A DNA stretch of 64,000 nt, taken from Paenibacillus sp. sptzw28. GTDB taxonomy: Bacteria > Bacillota > Bacilli > Paenibacillales > Paenibacillaceae. The stretch lies in assembly GCF_019550795.1 (NCBI RefSeq), contig NZ_CP080545.1, forward strand, positions 5,127,501-5,191,500, in the 5' to 3' direction. The position numbers and the translations under genes are program-made. Of this stretch, positions 1 to 9,570 are shown piece by piece; position 1 is the first letter of the stretch, and each line of letters opens with the position of its first letter. Below the pieces are notes generated by a model, which was given only the letters and a program-made list of their open reading frames with translations, made no database searches and was not told the DNA's origin.

Positions 1-1483
1 CCGATTCCATGCCGAGCGCTTTCGAACTGACCTTGACTGCGCCGTTTTCATCTTTTTTCTCCGTCCAAAGACGAGTGTAGAGAGGCATTCCGAGAACTAA
101 TTTGGCGGGGGGCACCTGATCCTCTTCTAATATCCGAACCAGGGATTTCTCGACCCAGGGTAACGACGCCACCGAGCCTGCCAAGGGGCTGGACGCCCAA
201 TGCTCGTCATAGGCCATTAGGATCATGTAGTCAACTATTTTACCGAGTGAAGAGCGGTCCAAAAATAACGACCAGAATTCACTGTTTGATTTTGGTGTCA
301 CGTCAATCGATACGGTAATGCCCTGATCATGCAGCAGCGGCGTCAACTCCCGCACGAACTGGACTAGATTGGCTTTGTCCGACGTGTTTACATTCTCAAA
401 ATCAAGGTTGATGCCCTGAAGGTTGTACAATTTCACATAAGCAAGCAGCTGCTGGATCATACTAAAACGGGAATCGACACTGCCCAGTGCCTGGGTTGTT
501 CTGACCGGCTCGAACCCGTTACTGAACAGTCCCCACACCTGCATCCCCTGCTTATGAGCCCAATTGACGTAGTCGATGTCCGCCTTGCTGCGGATGTGGC
601 CACTGCCGTCGATCAGCTCGAACCAAGAAGGGCTTACGACGTTGACACCGTTCATCGCAGCGATGTTATCGGTATCGGGGTTCTTCTGATAAACGGCTTC
701 CCAGGTTAGATTGATTTTGCTCCCAGGCAGCTTCCATGCTACAAATGGGGGCTTGAATTCCTGCCGTTCAATATGTTCCACTTGCGAAAGCTGCAGATCC
801 TTCTTGGCCGCATATCCGATAATTCCGCTCTCGCTCTGCACCTGGTACCACCCTTCGCCTTCACCCCATACGCGTACTTCCGCGTTTTTGGTGAGACGCT
901 CGACAATAGGTGCCCGTATAGTGGCTTGTGGCCGAATGACAGCCCCCTTAGGTGCTTTTGCGCGCTGAACTGCTTCTCCGGACTTCAAAACGGTAACGAT
1001 TTTCGTTTGTTTGTCGTATTCGATGCGAATGCCGTAAAGTTCCTCAATCGGCGTCGACGGAATATAGACCAGTTTATCTTTCACCTCGGCAGCTACACGA
1101 AGCTCATAAGGCTTACTGTTAATTGTGGCCGTCAAGGCATTAGTCTTAAGCCTCAGCACTTTGTCGGTGTTGGTGAGAACGATCGACCCGCTCTTCTCCT
1201 CGTAATAGACATTATCCTTAAGACCTAAATCATCTTGGATAACAGGCAGAGGAAGCTTTACCGCATCCCCGTCCACGATAGCGCCTTCAGCCATCGCCTT
1301 CCCATGAACCATGATCGGATATGACGAACCGTAATCCGGCTTTACCTGTCTGCTATTGGGAACAAAATTTAACCATGCAGCCCACATGCCGATACCCATC
1401 GCCAGCAATCCGCTGGCCAATACCAGCCATTTCAGCCACCCGCCCTCTCGGCGTCGGCGCGGCCGGAACATAACCGTTTGCAC
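1..1483 (-). CDS. Partial GH18-family cell-surface glycoside hydrolase with stalk and SH3-like domains
   Basis: The 3' end lies beyond the left window edge. The predicted start is GTG at 1483, 11 bases after AGGAGG; an in-frame ATG lies at 1471. The N-terminus is strongly basic (RPRRRR) followed by one hydrophobic segment (about residues 16-38), so it is probably a membrane-anchored extracellular protein. A copper-amine-oxidase-N-like stalk domain follows (about 55-155, with a VYIPSTPIEELYGI-type strand), then an SH3-like segment ending GIIGYAAKKDLQL, then a GH18 TIM barrel. The barrel motif GINLDFENV keeps the catalytic Glu (codon 395-397) and the Asp two residues before it, and the MAYDEHW strand is typical of the family. 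In spore formers such proteins act on cell wall or spore cortex sugars (family knowledge). The substrate is not determined. Confidence 0.85.
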   Translation of the reverse strand, partial: MQTVMFRPRRRREGGWLKWLVLASGLLAMGIGMWAAWLNFVPNSRQVKPDYGSSYPIMVHGKAMAEGAIVDGDAVKLPLPVIQDDLGLKDNVYYEEKSGSIVLTNTDKVLRLKTNALTATINSKPYELRVAAEVKDKLVYIPSTPIEELYGIRIEYDKQTKIVTVLKSGEAVQRAKAPKGAVIRPQATIRAPIVERLTKNAEVRVWGEGEGWYQVQSESGIIGYAAKKDLQLSQVEHIERQEFKPPFVAWKLPGSKINLTWEAVYQKNPDTDNIAAMNGVNVVSPSWFELIDGSGHIRSKADIDYVNWAHKQGMQVWGLFSNGFEPVRTTQALGSVDSRFSMIQQLLAYVKLYNLQGINLDFENVNTSDKANLVQFVRELTPLLHDQGITVSIDVTPKSNSEFWSLFLDRSSLGKIVDYMILMAYDEHWASSPLAGSVASLPWVEKSLVRILEEDQVPPAKLVLGMPLYTRLWTEKKDENGAVKVSSKALGMES

Positions 1484-1547
1484 CTCTGGTGTCTCCTCCT
1501 GTATGAAAAGTATATTAAATGAGGGATTTGCAGCAGCTTTTAATTCA

Positions 1548-1593
1548 AACAAAAAACGTGCAGTAGGGCGAGAATAGCACACCCCTGCACGTT
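1548..1593 (-). terminator. Rho-independent terminator of perR
   Basis: Arms AACGTGCAG and CTGCACGTT, with an inner GGGTG/CGCCC pairing, are followed on the minus strand by a run of six T and TG. It lies 25 bases after the perR stop and before the ribosome-binding site of the GH18 gene, so the two are separate transcription units. Confidence 0.8.
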
Positions 1594-1617
1594 ATACCGC
1601 AATTGAATATGAATCGG

Positions 1618-2049
1618 TCAGGACGGCAGCTTTGAGCATTCCGCACAATGGCCGTAAATTTCCATCCGGTGACCCTCTACGCTAAAACCCGTTTCCCGGG
1701 AAGCGGCGGCTTCAACATCTGTAAGCGGCGGGTATTCAAAATCGACTATTTTACCGCAGCTGCGGCAAATGGCATGATAATGTTCGGATAAATCGGCGTC
1801 AAACCGGCTTGAGTCGTCGCCGTACGTGAGCTCGCGGACGAGTCCGGCGTCGACGAACAGCCGTAGGTTATTATAAATGGTCGCTACGCTCATACTCGGA
1901 AACGTGGGAGATAGCGCTTTATAAATCTCATCAGCTGTCGGATGGGTCATGGAATCCATCAGGAAACTCAAGATAGCATGACGTTGCGGGGTCATACGTA
2001 CGCCGGTGCTTTTCAATTGCTCAAGTGCCTGTTCCACGGTCGCGCCCAT
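1618..2049 (-). CDS. perR: Peroxide-responsive repressor PerR (Fur family)
   Basis: 143 residues. Fur-family metalloregulator: an N-terminal winged helix ([13 protein letters not shown] and [11 protein letters not shown], then [12 protein letters not shown] as recognition helix) and a C-terminal dimerisation domain. Four structural-zinc cysteines are present as CRSCGK and CAEC. The HYHAIC stretch and the Asp-containing [12 protein letters not shown] region match the PerR regulatory metal site, whose histidines are oxidised by peroxide in the known family. Similarity to remembered B. subtilis PerR is high along the whole length, which separates it from Fur and Zur. ATG at 2049 is chosen because AAAGGA sits 10 bases upstream; the GTG at 2058 would touch that site. 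It probably controls catalase and other peroxide-stress genes outside this window. Confidence 0.9.
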   Translation of the reverse strand: MGATVEQALEQLKSTGVRMTPQRHAILSFLMDSMTHPTADEIYKALSPTFPSMSVATIYNNLRLFVDAGLVRELTYGDDSSRFDADLSEHYHAICRSCGKIVDFEYPPLTDVEAAASRETGFSVEGHRMEIYGHCAECSKLPS

Positions 2050-2128
2050 GCCCTTCACGTCCTTTCTGCTTCATTAGAACCATTGTACGTGCTTGCTTTT
2101 CATTTTGTCAATGAACGGGGAAATCATT

Positions 2129-4123
2129 TTAAGGGGTGTAATGATTTACCGTTATGCTGCTGTTTGCGTCAATATTTATCCGATAGGTCGCCGTGCCGAT
2201 ATCCCCTCGTATAGTGTTCTTGCTTGCAGTGAGAGGCAGGTCGGTATAAACATTTCCGAAAGTTACAGAGCCATTTACCGAATAATCGCCGTTTTCGGGA
2301 ACAAATAGATTAATATCGCCGATTGAGCTGTCTATATCCCAGTCGCCGCCCACAGTTGCGCTGTGAATCGCAATATCGCCGTTTAACGTGTCGGCCTTGA
2401 TCGAGGCTTCGGCTTCACGAATGATAATCTCTCCGTTTTTGGTCTCTACATCGGAATTACCGGAAATATGCTCCAGCTCAATGTTCCCGCTGAGAGTCGA
2501 TCCTTCGATATCTCCCAGTATCCGCAGTGCCTTCACACCGCCATTGTAGGTTGCGAGCTGAACGTTGCCTTTGATGTCGGTCGCTAATATGCTTCCATTC
2601 TTCGACTCTGCTGTTACAGGTCCTTCAAGCTTACGAAGAGCGATTTCACCGTTCGTTACCTTCACTTTCAGACCGCCCGGAAGAACCAGTCCGGATACGT
2701 CGACCGAACCGTTGCTAACCTGAATGCTAAGCTCCGTCTGTATGACTTGATTCTCCGGAGACGGCTTATCCGCGGCCTCTCCGTCCGGCGGAGCTGCCCC
2801 TTGGGCCGGCTCTGTTCCGTCTTTGCTCAAATTCGAATCGGCCGCAGGTGCTGAATTTTCGGAGAATGACTCGCCGTTAATCGTTTGGCTGTTCACTGCA
2901 CCATTCGATGAGCTTTCGGAGCTTTCTAAAGAATAAGACGAGCCGGGAGCGCCGGAGGTTTCAGTTTTTTCATTAAAAGAACCTCCCGTTTCCATGGCGG
3001 GCAATTGCCCAATCCGGGATGCCTCAGGAATCGTTATAATAATATTCATACGCGGTTTACGGCTTCCGTTAGTACCGTATGGCTCACCTTTCGCTGCAAT
3101 CTTCAATTTATTGTCACCGGTGATATCGATCTTTGACTGTTCAGCCACTTGATCGGCTTCCTGTTTGTCCGCCACATCCACCCACATAACCGTCTGAACG
3201 GTCATTTCACTAACATTACCCTTCTTCACGGTCACTTTACCGTTCGGATTATCAATTGCAAGTGCGGATGTCTCCGGCGTAATCGGTACGGAGATCGTCT
3301 CTTTCTCATACTTAAAACCTTTTTCATCGCTGTATCCGCTCATTCCGGCTAAATCAACTTTAAAATTATCGAGCCACGAGAAAGGCATTGAAGTATACTG
3401 TGTTACCGTGTAAGCAGTAACCGCGATTATGACGGATAAAAAGCTGCCGCCAATGTCAAATGACAGTTTCCTGCCCGCAGATCGGTAGGTCAAGCTGTAA
3501 ACGACAATTTCAATCCCGAGCAGAACGAACGCGGCCGGCCACCACTGTCCGAGCAGACGAATATCGTTACGACCTTGGATTTCATCCCAGAGCAGCAAGG
3601 CCCCGGTCGCAATGACAACAGTTGCTGCGGTAAACCGTCCGATCCTGAACATCGTTCTCCCCCTCTTTACAACTAACATGGCGGCAATAACGGTAAGACC
3701 GGCCCCTGGCGCAAACGTTCCCACGGCATCTAACCAAGGGATCAGCACGGATGGCGAGCGGACAAGCCCGAGGAGGACCAGCCCGACAGCAACGACGGCC
3801 GCACCTTCGAGCCAAGCCGCACCTTGCTGTTCCTGGTCAAGTTGGCCGTCAGCGGATTCGCGCAGCCTGGCCTCCTGCTGAAGCGTATCAAAAACGCTGA
3901 AAAACCAAAACAGCGGAAGCGCCAAGCCAAGAAAAACAATAAGCAAGGCGAACCTGCCTCCACCCTCATCAGCAAAACGGACCATAGCGACGATGTCAGT
4001 CAGTACGCCCGTTATCAGCATTAAGCCTCTCAGATGTAATCCGAGGGCGAGATGACCCGCTCCCGGTATGAGAAAAGCTAGAAACGGCGCTATTTTCCGG
4101 TAATCAATCTTAGGTGTGCGCAT
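2129..4123 (-). CDS. Membrane protein with C-terminal DUF4097-type beta-helix (putative adhesin) domain
   Basis: 664 residues. The first third holds about seven to eight hydrophobic segments, beginning with a short PF10-type motif (FLIPGAGHLALG) and continuing to about residue 260. The rest is extracellular or cytoplasmic and soluble. It shows repeating short beta strands with N-G-x-[IV] turns (VTNGEIALRKL, ESKNGSILATDI, ETKNGEIIIREA, TLNGDIAIHSA), the hallmark of the DUF4097 right-handed beta-helix family. A Ser/Asn/Pro-rich low-complexity insert (about 385-455) splits the two parts. AAGGAGG precedes the ATG. DUF4097 proteins often sit with PadR/LiaI-type envelope-stress systems; no such partner is adjacent here, so the role is open. 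Confidence 0.75.
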   Translation of the reverse strand: MRTPKIDYRKIAPFLAFLIPGAGHLALGLHLRGLMLITGVLTDIVAMVRFADEGGGRFALLIVFLGLALPLFWFFSVFDTLQQEARLRESADGQLDQEQQGAAWLEGAAVVAVGLVLLGLVRSPSVLIPWLDAVGTFAPGAGLTVIAAMLVVKRGRTMFRIGRFTAATVVIATGALLLWDEIQGRNDIRLLGQWWPAAFVLLGIEIVVYSLTYRSAGRKLSFDIGGSFLSVIIAVTAYTVTQYTSMPFSWLDNFKVDLAGMSGYSDEKGFKYEKETISVPITPETSALAIDNPNGKVTVKKGNVSEMTVQTVMWVDVADKQEADQVAEQSKIDITGDNKLKIAAKGEPYGTNGSRKPRMNIIITIPEASRIGQLPAMETGGSFNEKTETSGAPGSSYSLESSESSSNGAVNSQTINGESFSENSAPAADSNLSKDGTEPAQGAAPPDGEAADKPSPENQVIQTELSIQVSNGSVDVSGLVLPGGLKVKVTNGEIALRKLEGPVTAESKNGSILATDIKGNVQLATYNGGVKALRILGDIEGSTLSGNIELEHISGNSDVETKNGEIIIREAEASIKADTLNGDIAIHSATVGGDWDIDSSIGDINLFVPENGDYSVNGSVTFGNVYTDLPLTASKNTIRGDIGTATYRINIDANSSITVNHYTP

Positions 4124-4225
4124 GACAAGCGCCGCCTCCTTCCTTCTGAGCTGCTCCCGAAACTATCTATCGTTAACCTGTATTGTACCACATTTAATAG
4201 TTCGGGTTTCCGAAGCAAGATGCCA

Positions 4226-4272
4226 GAAAGAGGCATGCCGATGATAGTAGCAATCACCGGCATGCCTCTTTC
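4226..4272 (-). terminator. Hairpin after the gatCAB operon
   Basis: A perfect 15-base inverted repeat, GAAAGAGGCATGCCG with its complement, separated by 17 bases and starting 9 bases after the gatB stop. The 3' U-tract on the minus strand is poor, so it could also be an mRNA-stabilising hairpin. Confidence 0.6.
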
Positions 4273-4281
4273 CTGTCCTAG

Positions 4282-5724
4282 CTATTGATTCAATCGTTCA
4301 AGAAGCAGCTTGTTAACAAGCGCCGGATTTGCTTTGCCTTTCGTTTCTTTCATCACTTGACCTACAAGGAATCCAATCGCTTTCTCTTTCCCGGCCTTGA
4401 AATCCTCGACCGATTGCGGATTCGCTTCCACGATGCGACTTACCACTTCAGCTATCGCGCCTTCATCGCTTATTTGCACCAGTCCCTGTTCCTCGACGAT
4501 TTGCTGCGGGCGTTTACCGCTCTCCAGCATTTCCTTAAAGACGGTTTTGGCAATCTTACTGCTGATCGTTCCTTTCTCCATGAGACCGATCATCTCGCCG
4601 AGCCCTTGACCGGTAATCTTCACGCCTTCAAGCTCGAGAGCATTCGCGTTGAGGTATCCGAGCAAATCACCCATAATCCAGTTCGCCACCGCTTTCGCGT
4701 CCTGCGTGTAACCCAGGCTCTCCTCAAAGAAATCCGCAAGCTTCTTGGAAGATGTGATTACCTCGGCATCGTAGGAAGACAAACCGAAATCAGTAGTATA
4801 ACGTGCTTTGCGAGCATCGGGCAGCTCCGGAATGGAAGCGCGGACCCGTTCTTTCCATTCTGTGTCTATATGCATCCTCACGAGATCCGGATCCGGGAAG
4901 TAGCGATAATCATGCGCTTCCTCCTTGCTTCGCATCGAGAACGTTTTGCCCTGGGCTTCGTCCCACCGGCGAGTCTCCTGCACCACTTTGCCGCCGCTAT
5001 CAAGCACATCGGCTTGACGCATCTGCTCGTATTCAAGCCCGCGCTGCACGCCGCGGAACGAGTTCATGTTCTTGAGCTCCGCCCGCGTGCCAAACTGCTC
5101 CTGCCCAAACGGACGAAGGCTGATATTGGCGTCGCAGCGCAGCGAGCCTTCTTCCATCTTCACATCGGATACTTCGCAATAAAGCATAATCGCCTTGAGC
5201 TTCTCCAGGTATGCCTTCGCTTCCTCAGGCGTGCGGATGTCCGGCTCTGAAACGATCTCTACAAGCGGTGTCCCAACCCGGTTAAAGTCGACAAGCGATG
5301 CAAAGCCGCCGTCCACATGCGTCAGCTTGCCGGCGTCCTCCTCAAGATGAAGCCGCGTGATCCCGATACGCTTCGTTTGACCGTTTACTTCGATATCAAT
5401 CCAGCCATGCTCCCCGATTGGTTTGTCGTACTGGGAGATTTGGTACGCTTTGGGTGAATCCGGGTAAAAATAGTTTTTGCGGTCGAATTTGCTCACATCG
5501 GCAATTTGGCAGTTAAGCGCCATTGCCGCTTTCATGGCGTACTCCAGAGCTTGACGGTTCAATACCGGCAAGACGCCCGGATGTCCGAGACAAATCGGAC
5601 AAGTATGCGTATTCGGCGGGGCGCCGAACGACGTGGAGCAGCCGCAGAAGATTTTACTCTTCGTGTGAAGCTCAACGTGCACTTCGAGCCCAACTACCGT
5701 TTCATATTTGTTCGGTTCAAACAT
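4282..5724 (-). CDS. gatB: Aspartyl/glutamyl-tRNA amidotransferase subunit B
   Basis: 480 residues, full length for the family. GatB binds mischarged Glu-tRNA(Gln) or Asp-tRNA(Asn) and phosphorylates the amino acid in the GatCAB complex. The N-terminal catalytic domain starts [13 protein letters not shown]. The zinc-site cysteines are in FCGCS and [17 protein letters not shown] and [17 protein letters not shown] are signature segments. The C-terminal helical/YqeY-like tail (about 330-480) ends [13 protein letters not shown]. It is the last gene of gatC-gatA-gatB, 38 bases after gatA. The presence of gatCAB implies that Gln-tRNA is made indirectly, as is usual in Firmicutes. Confidence 0.97.
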   Translation of the reverse strand: MFEPNKYETVVGLEVHVELHTKSKIFCGCSTSFGAPPNTHTCPICLGHPGVLPVLNRQALEYAMKAAMALNCQIADVSKFDRKNYFYPDSPKAYQISQYDKPIGEHGWIDIEVNGQTKRIGITRLHLEEDAGKLTHVDGGFASLVDFNRVGTPLVEIVSEPDIRTPEEAKAYLEKLKAIMLYCEVSDVKMEEGSLRCDANISLRPFGQEQFGTRAELKNMNSFRGVQRGLEYEQMRQADVLDSGGKVVQETRRWDEAQGKTFSMRSKEEAHDYRYFPDPDLVRMHIDTEWKERVRASIPELPDARKARYTTDFGLSSYDAEVITSSKKLADFFEESLGYTQDAKAVANWIMGDLLGYLNANALELEGVKITGQGLGEMIGLMEKGTISSKIAKTVFKEMLESGKRPQQIVEEQGLVQISDEGAIAEVVSRIVEANPQSVEDFKAGKEKAIGFLVGQVMKETKGKANPALVNKLLLERLNQ

Positions 5725-5762
5725 TGCTTAGCCCCTCCTGCTTCCTTAACATTCACCGCCGC

Positions 5763-7220
5763 TCACAGCTGCGGACGCTGTTTGTGGTGCTCAGTATGCT
5801 GCTCGTAAGCATGCGCGGCGCGAAACACCGTCTGCTCGTCGAACGCTTTGCCTATAATTTGCAGTCCGACAGGCAGGCCGTCCGCGAAGCCGCAAGGAAC
5901 ACTGATCGCCGGAATGCCTGCGAGACTGACGGGTATTGTGCAAATATCGTTCAAGTACATCGTCAGCGGATCGCCTACCTGCTCCCCGAGGCGGAAGGCG
6001 GTTGTAGGCGCCGTCGGTCCGATGATAAGGTCATAATCCTTGAACACATTGTCAAAATCCTGCTTGATCAGCGTACGCACTTTCTGCGCCTTTAAATAAT
6101 AGGCGTCATAGTAGCCGGAGCTAAGAGAGTAGGTGCCGAGCATGATCCGGCGCTTCACTTCCGGGCCGAAGCCTTGACTGCGCGATTTTCGATACAGGTC
6201 GAGCAGGTTGTCCGGGTTGTCCGCACGGACTCCATATCGGACTCCGTCAAAGCGGGCCAGATTGGACGACGCTTCCGAAGAAGCGAGCAGATAGTAGGCG
6301 GCAACCGCATATTCGGTATGCGGCAGGGAAACTTCCTCCCAAATTGCGCCGAGGCTTTCGAATTGTTTCAAAGCATTGAGAACCGCTTCTCTCACCTTCG
6401 GGTCGATACCCTCGCCGAGATATTCCTTCGGCACGCCGATGCGCAGACCCCTGACATCGCCTGTCAACGCGCTGATGTAGTCCGGGATATCAACGTTGGC
6501 GGACGTCGAATCCATCTCATCGTAACCGGCGATGGCCTGGAGAACATAAGCGGAGTCCTCCACATTCTTCGTGAGCGGTCCGATTTGATCAAGCGAGGAG
6601 GCAAATGCTACGAGTCCAAAACGCGAAACCAGGCCGTACGTGGGTTTAAGACCAACAATGCCGCAGTAAGCCGCGGGCTGGCGAATCGAGCCGCCTGTGT
6701 CGCTGCCGAGTGAGAAATACACTTGCCCGGACGCTACCGATGCTGCGGAGCCGCCGCTTGAACCGCCCGGAACGTACTCCGTATTCCAAGGGTTGCGGGT
6801 CGGATGAAAGCTGGAGTTCTCATTGGAGCCGCCCATAGCGAACTCATCCATGTTCAGCTTGCCTATCGTTATCGACTGCGCGGCCTTAAGCTTCTTCATC
6901 GACGTTGCATCATAGATCGGATCATAATTTCGCAAAAATTGGCTGCCGCAGGTTGTAAGCAGCCCTTCCGTAACGATGTTATCTTTAATACCTGCGGGCA
7001 AGCCAAATAACAGACCGCGTTCGCCGCCGTCCTGCAGCTGCTTGTCCAATTCGGACGCAGCGGATCGGGCGCCTTGTTCGTTAAGTGTCAAAAATGCTTG
7101 TATTGAAGCATCTGTCTGCGCGATTCTCCGGTATGACGCATCAACCAGCTCGCTTACAGACAGCTCTTTGCTTGTCAATTTATTGTGTAGTTCCTGCAGA
7201 CGCATATCAAAGAGTGCCAA
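5763..7220 (-). CDS. gatA: Aspartyl/glutamyl-tRNA amidotransferase subunit A
   Basis: 485 residues. Amidase-signature enzyme that releases ammonia from glutamine for GatB. The Ser-cisSer-Lys triad is visible: Lys in PAGIKDNIV, the glycine/serine loop [14 protein letters not shown], and [12 protein letters not shown]. The start is a TTG at 7220 (reads [14 protein letters not shown]), with GGGAGGA seven bases upstream. The longer ATG-initiated frame adds 18 residues unlike the family and has no ribosome-binding site. It sits between gatC and gatB; gatC ends 60 bases upstream. The full glutaminase core is intact. Confidence 0.96.
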   Translation of the reverse strand: MALFDMRLQELHNKLTSKELSVSELVDASYRRIAQTDASIQAFLTLNEQGARSAASELDKQLQDGGERGLLFGLPAGIKDNIVTEGLLTTCGSQFLRNYDPIYDATSMKKLKAAQSITIGKLNMDEFAMGGSNENSSFHPTRNPWNTEYVPGGSSGGSAASVASGQVYFSLGSDTGGSIRQPAAYCGIVGLKPTYGLVSRFGLVAFASSLDQIGPLTKNVEDSAYVLQAIAGYDEMDSTSANVDIPDYISALTGDVRGLRIGVPKEYLGEGIDPKVREAVLNALKQFESLGAIWEEVSLPHTEYAVAAYYLLASSEASSNLARFDGVRYGVRADNPDNLLDLYRKSRSQGFGPEVKRRIMLGTYSLSSGYYDAYYLKAQKVRTLIKQDFDNVFKDYDLIIGPTAPTTAFRLGEQVGDPLTMYLNDICTIPVSLAGIPAISVPCGFADGLPVGLQIIGKAFDEQTVFRAAHAYEQHTEHHKQRPQL

Positions 7221-7280
7221 CAGTCGTTCCTCCCTTCGCATTCGCCTCACAGCCTGAGCGGCCGCGGGCGCCAAAAACTT

Positions 7281-7568
7281 TTATTCAAGCACCGCTGGTA
7301 CCTTGAACTGGCCGTCTTCTTCATCCGGCGCATTCTTCAGCGCAGTATCAGGCGTAACCGATTTCCTGGTCTGGTCTTCCCGCATTACATTGCTCACTGG
7401 CAGCACGTGGGTTGTCGGCTCAACTTGCTCGGTATCCAGCTCGTTCAGCTTCTCCGCATATTTCAATATTGCGTTCAACTGCTCGGTCAATTGCTCCTTC
7501 TCCTGAGCGGAAAGATCCAGCCGCGCCAAATTGGCGACATGCTCGACATCATTAACGGTAACGCTCAT
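7281..7568 (-). CDS. gatC: Aspartyl/glutamyl-tRNA amidotransferase subunit C
   Basis: 95 residues, normal size. GatC wraps around GatA and GatB and stabilises the complex. The N-terminal VNDVEHVANLARLDLSAQE and the central helix LNAILKYAEKLNELDTE followed by VEPTTHVLP are family hallmarks. AAGGAGG lies eight bases before the ATG. It is the first gene of the operon, and a good sigma-A-like promoter is found 45-75 bases upstream. Confidence 0.96.
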   Translation of the reverse strand: MSVTVNDVEHVANLARLDLSAQEKEQLTEQLNAILKYAEKLNELDTEQVEPTTHVLPVSNVMREDQTRKSVTPDTALKNAPDEEDGQFKVPAVLE

Positions 7569-7612
7569 CGGCGCGCCCCTCCTTCATCTATCCTTGTATT
7601 CACATTCTTACT

Positions 7613-7642
7613 ATTATAACGTAAGCCGGCGCTGAAACTCAA
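7613..7642 (-). promoter_or_regulatory. Predicted promoter of gatCAB
   Basis: Minus strand: TTGAGT, an 18-base spacer, then a perfect TATAAT. It ends about 45 bases upstream of the gatC start. Confidence 0.65.
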
Positions 7643-7984
7643 TGCATTGCTTTAGCAGCAAGAAGGCGCATGTTCGGAGGCGAGCGTCTCCCCTATTGTT
7701 GCTGATCACAATAGCTTCATTAAGTCTTCCTTACATAGTTTGATAAGCCGGATACTCCTGTCCGCCTTGCTGTATTGCACGGTTCCAGCCGAACAAATCG
7801 GCTGAATAACGGACCTTAAGCGACCAGGAGAAAGATAGCGAACTGTTGTCTTATTTCAGCTTAAAAAAAAGCCTCCCCAGCGGGAGGCTTTTAACGGGCA
7901 AGTCGAACCGGATCCCGCTGCACAAGAAGAGTTAGTGCACAGGATCCTTAAGGTCGGTTTACTGTATCTATTTGCGCATGAATG
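7643..7984. other. Intergenic stretch with one terminator
   Basis: Between the gatCAB promoter and the next gene. Apart from the strong terminator at 7862-7893 and an imperfect GGATCC/TGCAC inverted repeat near 7909-7946, nothing coding or recognisable was seen on either strand. Confidence 0.5.
7862..7893 (-). terminator. Terminator downstream of the 7985-8362 gene
   Basis: Minus strand: AAAGCCTCCC, a short loop, GGGAGGCTTT and eight T in all. A classic intrinsic terminator. Confidence 0.85.
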
Positions 7985-8362
7985 TCAAATCCAGGCTTTC
8001 AAGTTTACTTGACGAATGAAATCGTCCTGGCTTTGCACTTCACTGCCGTTGCTTTCTTCCGTCTCGGCTTCGTCCCCATTCATTACACGCCTGAATAGTT
8101 CGGCATTGTGGGTAGCAAGCGCGAAATCAATAAGCGCTTCACGCTCAACACGCTCGGCTTCCTGCTGAAAGATAACAGTTTCCAGCTCAATGTCGGCTGC
8201 CGGAACATAAAAATTACGATTGGCCTTCGGCACTCGTATGACATAATCGAATGCGTTATCCGCATTGCGGTCGTAAGCAATAACATATCCATATTCCCCA
8301 ATAGGGAGGCCCTGTTCGAATAAATCTGAAACGATTACGACCCTCATCCCCAGCTTATGCAT
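7985..8362 (-). CDS. Conserved-looking hypothetical protein
   Basis: 125 residues, not recognised. It begins with a short beta-strand segment (MRVVIVSDLFEQGLPIGEYG), continues with VIRVPKANRNFYVPAADIE, then a charged helix (about 70-100) and an acidic tail with a Glu/Ser/Asn run. No signal peptide or membrane segment. The first part resembles a small SH3-like or binding-pocket fold rather than an enzyme, but that is only an impression. ATG at 8362 is preferred because GAGGTGG lies five bases upstream; a GTG nine bases earlier overlaps that site. It is a single gene with its own terminator. Confidence 0.6.
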   Translation of the reverse strand: MHKLGMRVVIVSDLFEQGLPIGEYGYVIAYDRNADNAFDYVIRVPKANRNFYVPAADIELETVIFQQEAERVEREALIDFALATHNAELFRRVMNGDEAETEESNGSEVQSQDDFIRQVNLKAWI

Positions 8363-8451
8363 TTCTTCCACCTCGGTCTCTATTAACCTTCAATCTTTAT
8401 CTACTATCCTACTAAAAAAAAGTATGGAAGTCCAATTAAGAAAACAGACTA

Positions 8452-8479
8452 TTTACATACCGGATTTCGGGTGTATAAT
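8452..8479 (+). promoter_or_regulatory. Predicted promoter of the chbG leader
   Basis: TTTACA, a 16-base spacer, TATAAT. The expected transcript start is near 8486, which leaves a leader of about 100 bases before chbG. Confidence 0.7.
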
Positions 8480-8513
8480 GACAGGAGAAAATCATACAGG
8501 TCCGGGCAAACCA

Positions 8514-8556
8514 GGGCGGGAATCACGAATAACGTGATTCTTGTCCTCTTTTTTTT
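8514..8556 (+). terminator. Leader terminator/attenuator hairpin upstream of chbG
   Basis: A 14-pair stem (with three G-U pairs) built on AATCACG and CGTGATT, with a five-base loop, is followed by TCTTTTTTTT. It lies between the promoter and the chbG ribosome-binding site, so transcription must pass it to reach the gene. It could be the switch of an unassigned riboregulator or could end a short RNA of about 70 bases. Confidence 0.65.
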
Positions 8557-8588
8557 ATACGGCCCTAATCTATTAAAGGAGGCTCAAT

Positions 8589-9491
8589 ATGACTCAAAAT
8601 TACGCTTGCCAGTCATGCAGTGACCGTCTTCTGATTATTCATGCAGACGATTTCGGCTCTTCGCACTCTGCCAATCAGGCAATAATTGAATTGTTTCGCA
8701 GCGGCGGCATTACCTCCGCATCGATTATGATGCCATGCGAGGCTGCCGCGGAAGCCGCAGCATTCTGCAAAAGAAACGACACCGCCCATGTCGGCATTCA
8801 TTTGACTCTTACCAGTTCCCGCAATCAATTTTTAAAGCCTGTATTCAAGGAGTTTTCACTTGACAGCCTGATCACACGAGACGGCTTTTTCCCGGAGGAG
8901 GTTTCCCTGATAGAACGTGATGCCGATTCTCAGCAGGTCAAAAAAGAGCTGGCTGCGCAAATAGAGTCGGCTATCGCTCTTGGCATCGATCCCACACACC
9001 TCGATTGTCATGAAGGCTGTTTGCTCGGCCTTGCCTTAGGCCGGGATTTCCTGGATATCGTTTTCGAGTTATGCGAGGAATACGCCCTTCCGTTCCTGTT
9101 GCCGCACAGAATTGTCCTGCAAAGCTTTCTTAATGAAGCTCAAAAATCCCTTTTCCGGAAAAAAATCTCTGAAGCTGCGGCTCGCGGAATTTATTTAATC
9201 GATGACCTGTCCGTATTCCCGTACGAGCTGGAAGAGGGCGAAAGCTATGAAACGTTAAAAATAGAATGGGGAAACCGGCTCGCACATTTAATGCCCGGAA
9301 TCACGCAGATGGTGACGCATCCCGCGATGATGACAACCGAATTATTGGCGTTAACGGGGCATGCCGCGAAAAGAGAACTGGAATACCGGTTGTTGAGGGA
9401 TTCGGGATCGAAAGCGTTAGTTGAGGAAATGAAGATCAAGTTGATTTCCTGGAAGCATCTAAGGGATTTACAGAGAAGAATGGGCTGTTAA
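8589..9491 (+). CDS. chbG: ChbG/YdjC-family carbohydrate deacetylase
   Basis: 300 residues. The family removes acetyl groups from chito-oligosaccharides or related sugars with a metal-dependent TIM-barrel-like fold. Metal and catalytic motifs are visible: LLIIHADDFG near the N-terminus, HVGIHLTLTS, and THLDCHEGCL. VTHPAMM near the C-terminus fits the last histidine motif. AAAGGAGG lies seven bases before the ATG. It is alone between a leader hairpin upstream and a minus-strand terminator downstream. The N-terminal CQSCSDR pair of cysteines is unusual for this family and could be a lineage addition. Confidence 0.85.
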   Translation: MTQNYACQSCSDRLLIIHADDFGSSHSANQAIIELFRSGGITSASIMMPCEAAAEAAAFCKRNDTAHVGIHLTLTSSRNQFLKPVFKEFSLDSLITRDGFFPEEVSLIERDADSQQVKKELAAQIESAIALGIDPTHLDCHEGCLLGLALGRDFLDIVFELCEEYALPFLLPHRIVLQSFLNEAQKSLFRKKISEAAARGIYLIDDLSVFPYELEEGESYETLKIEWGNRLAHLMPGITQMVTHPAMMTTELLALTGHAAKRELEYRLLRDSGSKALVEEMKIKLISWKHLRDLQRRMGC

Positions 9492-9505
9492 AATTAAACA
9501 ACTAC

Positions 9506-9541
9506 AAAAAAAAGGCAGGCCGGCGATCATGCCCGGCCACC
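9506..9541 (-). terminator. Terminator of the quinol oxidase operon
   Basis: Minus strand: GGCCGGGCATG paired with CCGGCC, then TGCC and eight T. It lies about 30 bases after the subunit IV stop. Confidence 0.85.
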
Positions 9542-9570
9542 CTATATACTTGGCTCGAATCAATTTTGAT

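Noticed and set aside
4226..4272. Riboswitch or attenuator for perR or DUF4097
   Set aside because: The hairpin lies after the gatB stop and upstream on the wrong side for regulation of a leader; more simply an end-of-operon hairpin.
4285..5250. A 321-codon plus-strand frame across gatB
   Set aside because: It is antisense to a full-length gatB, has no ribosome-binding site and encodes repeat-poor sequence without a family; a shadow of codon bias.
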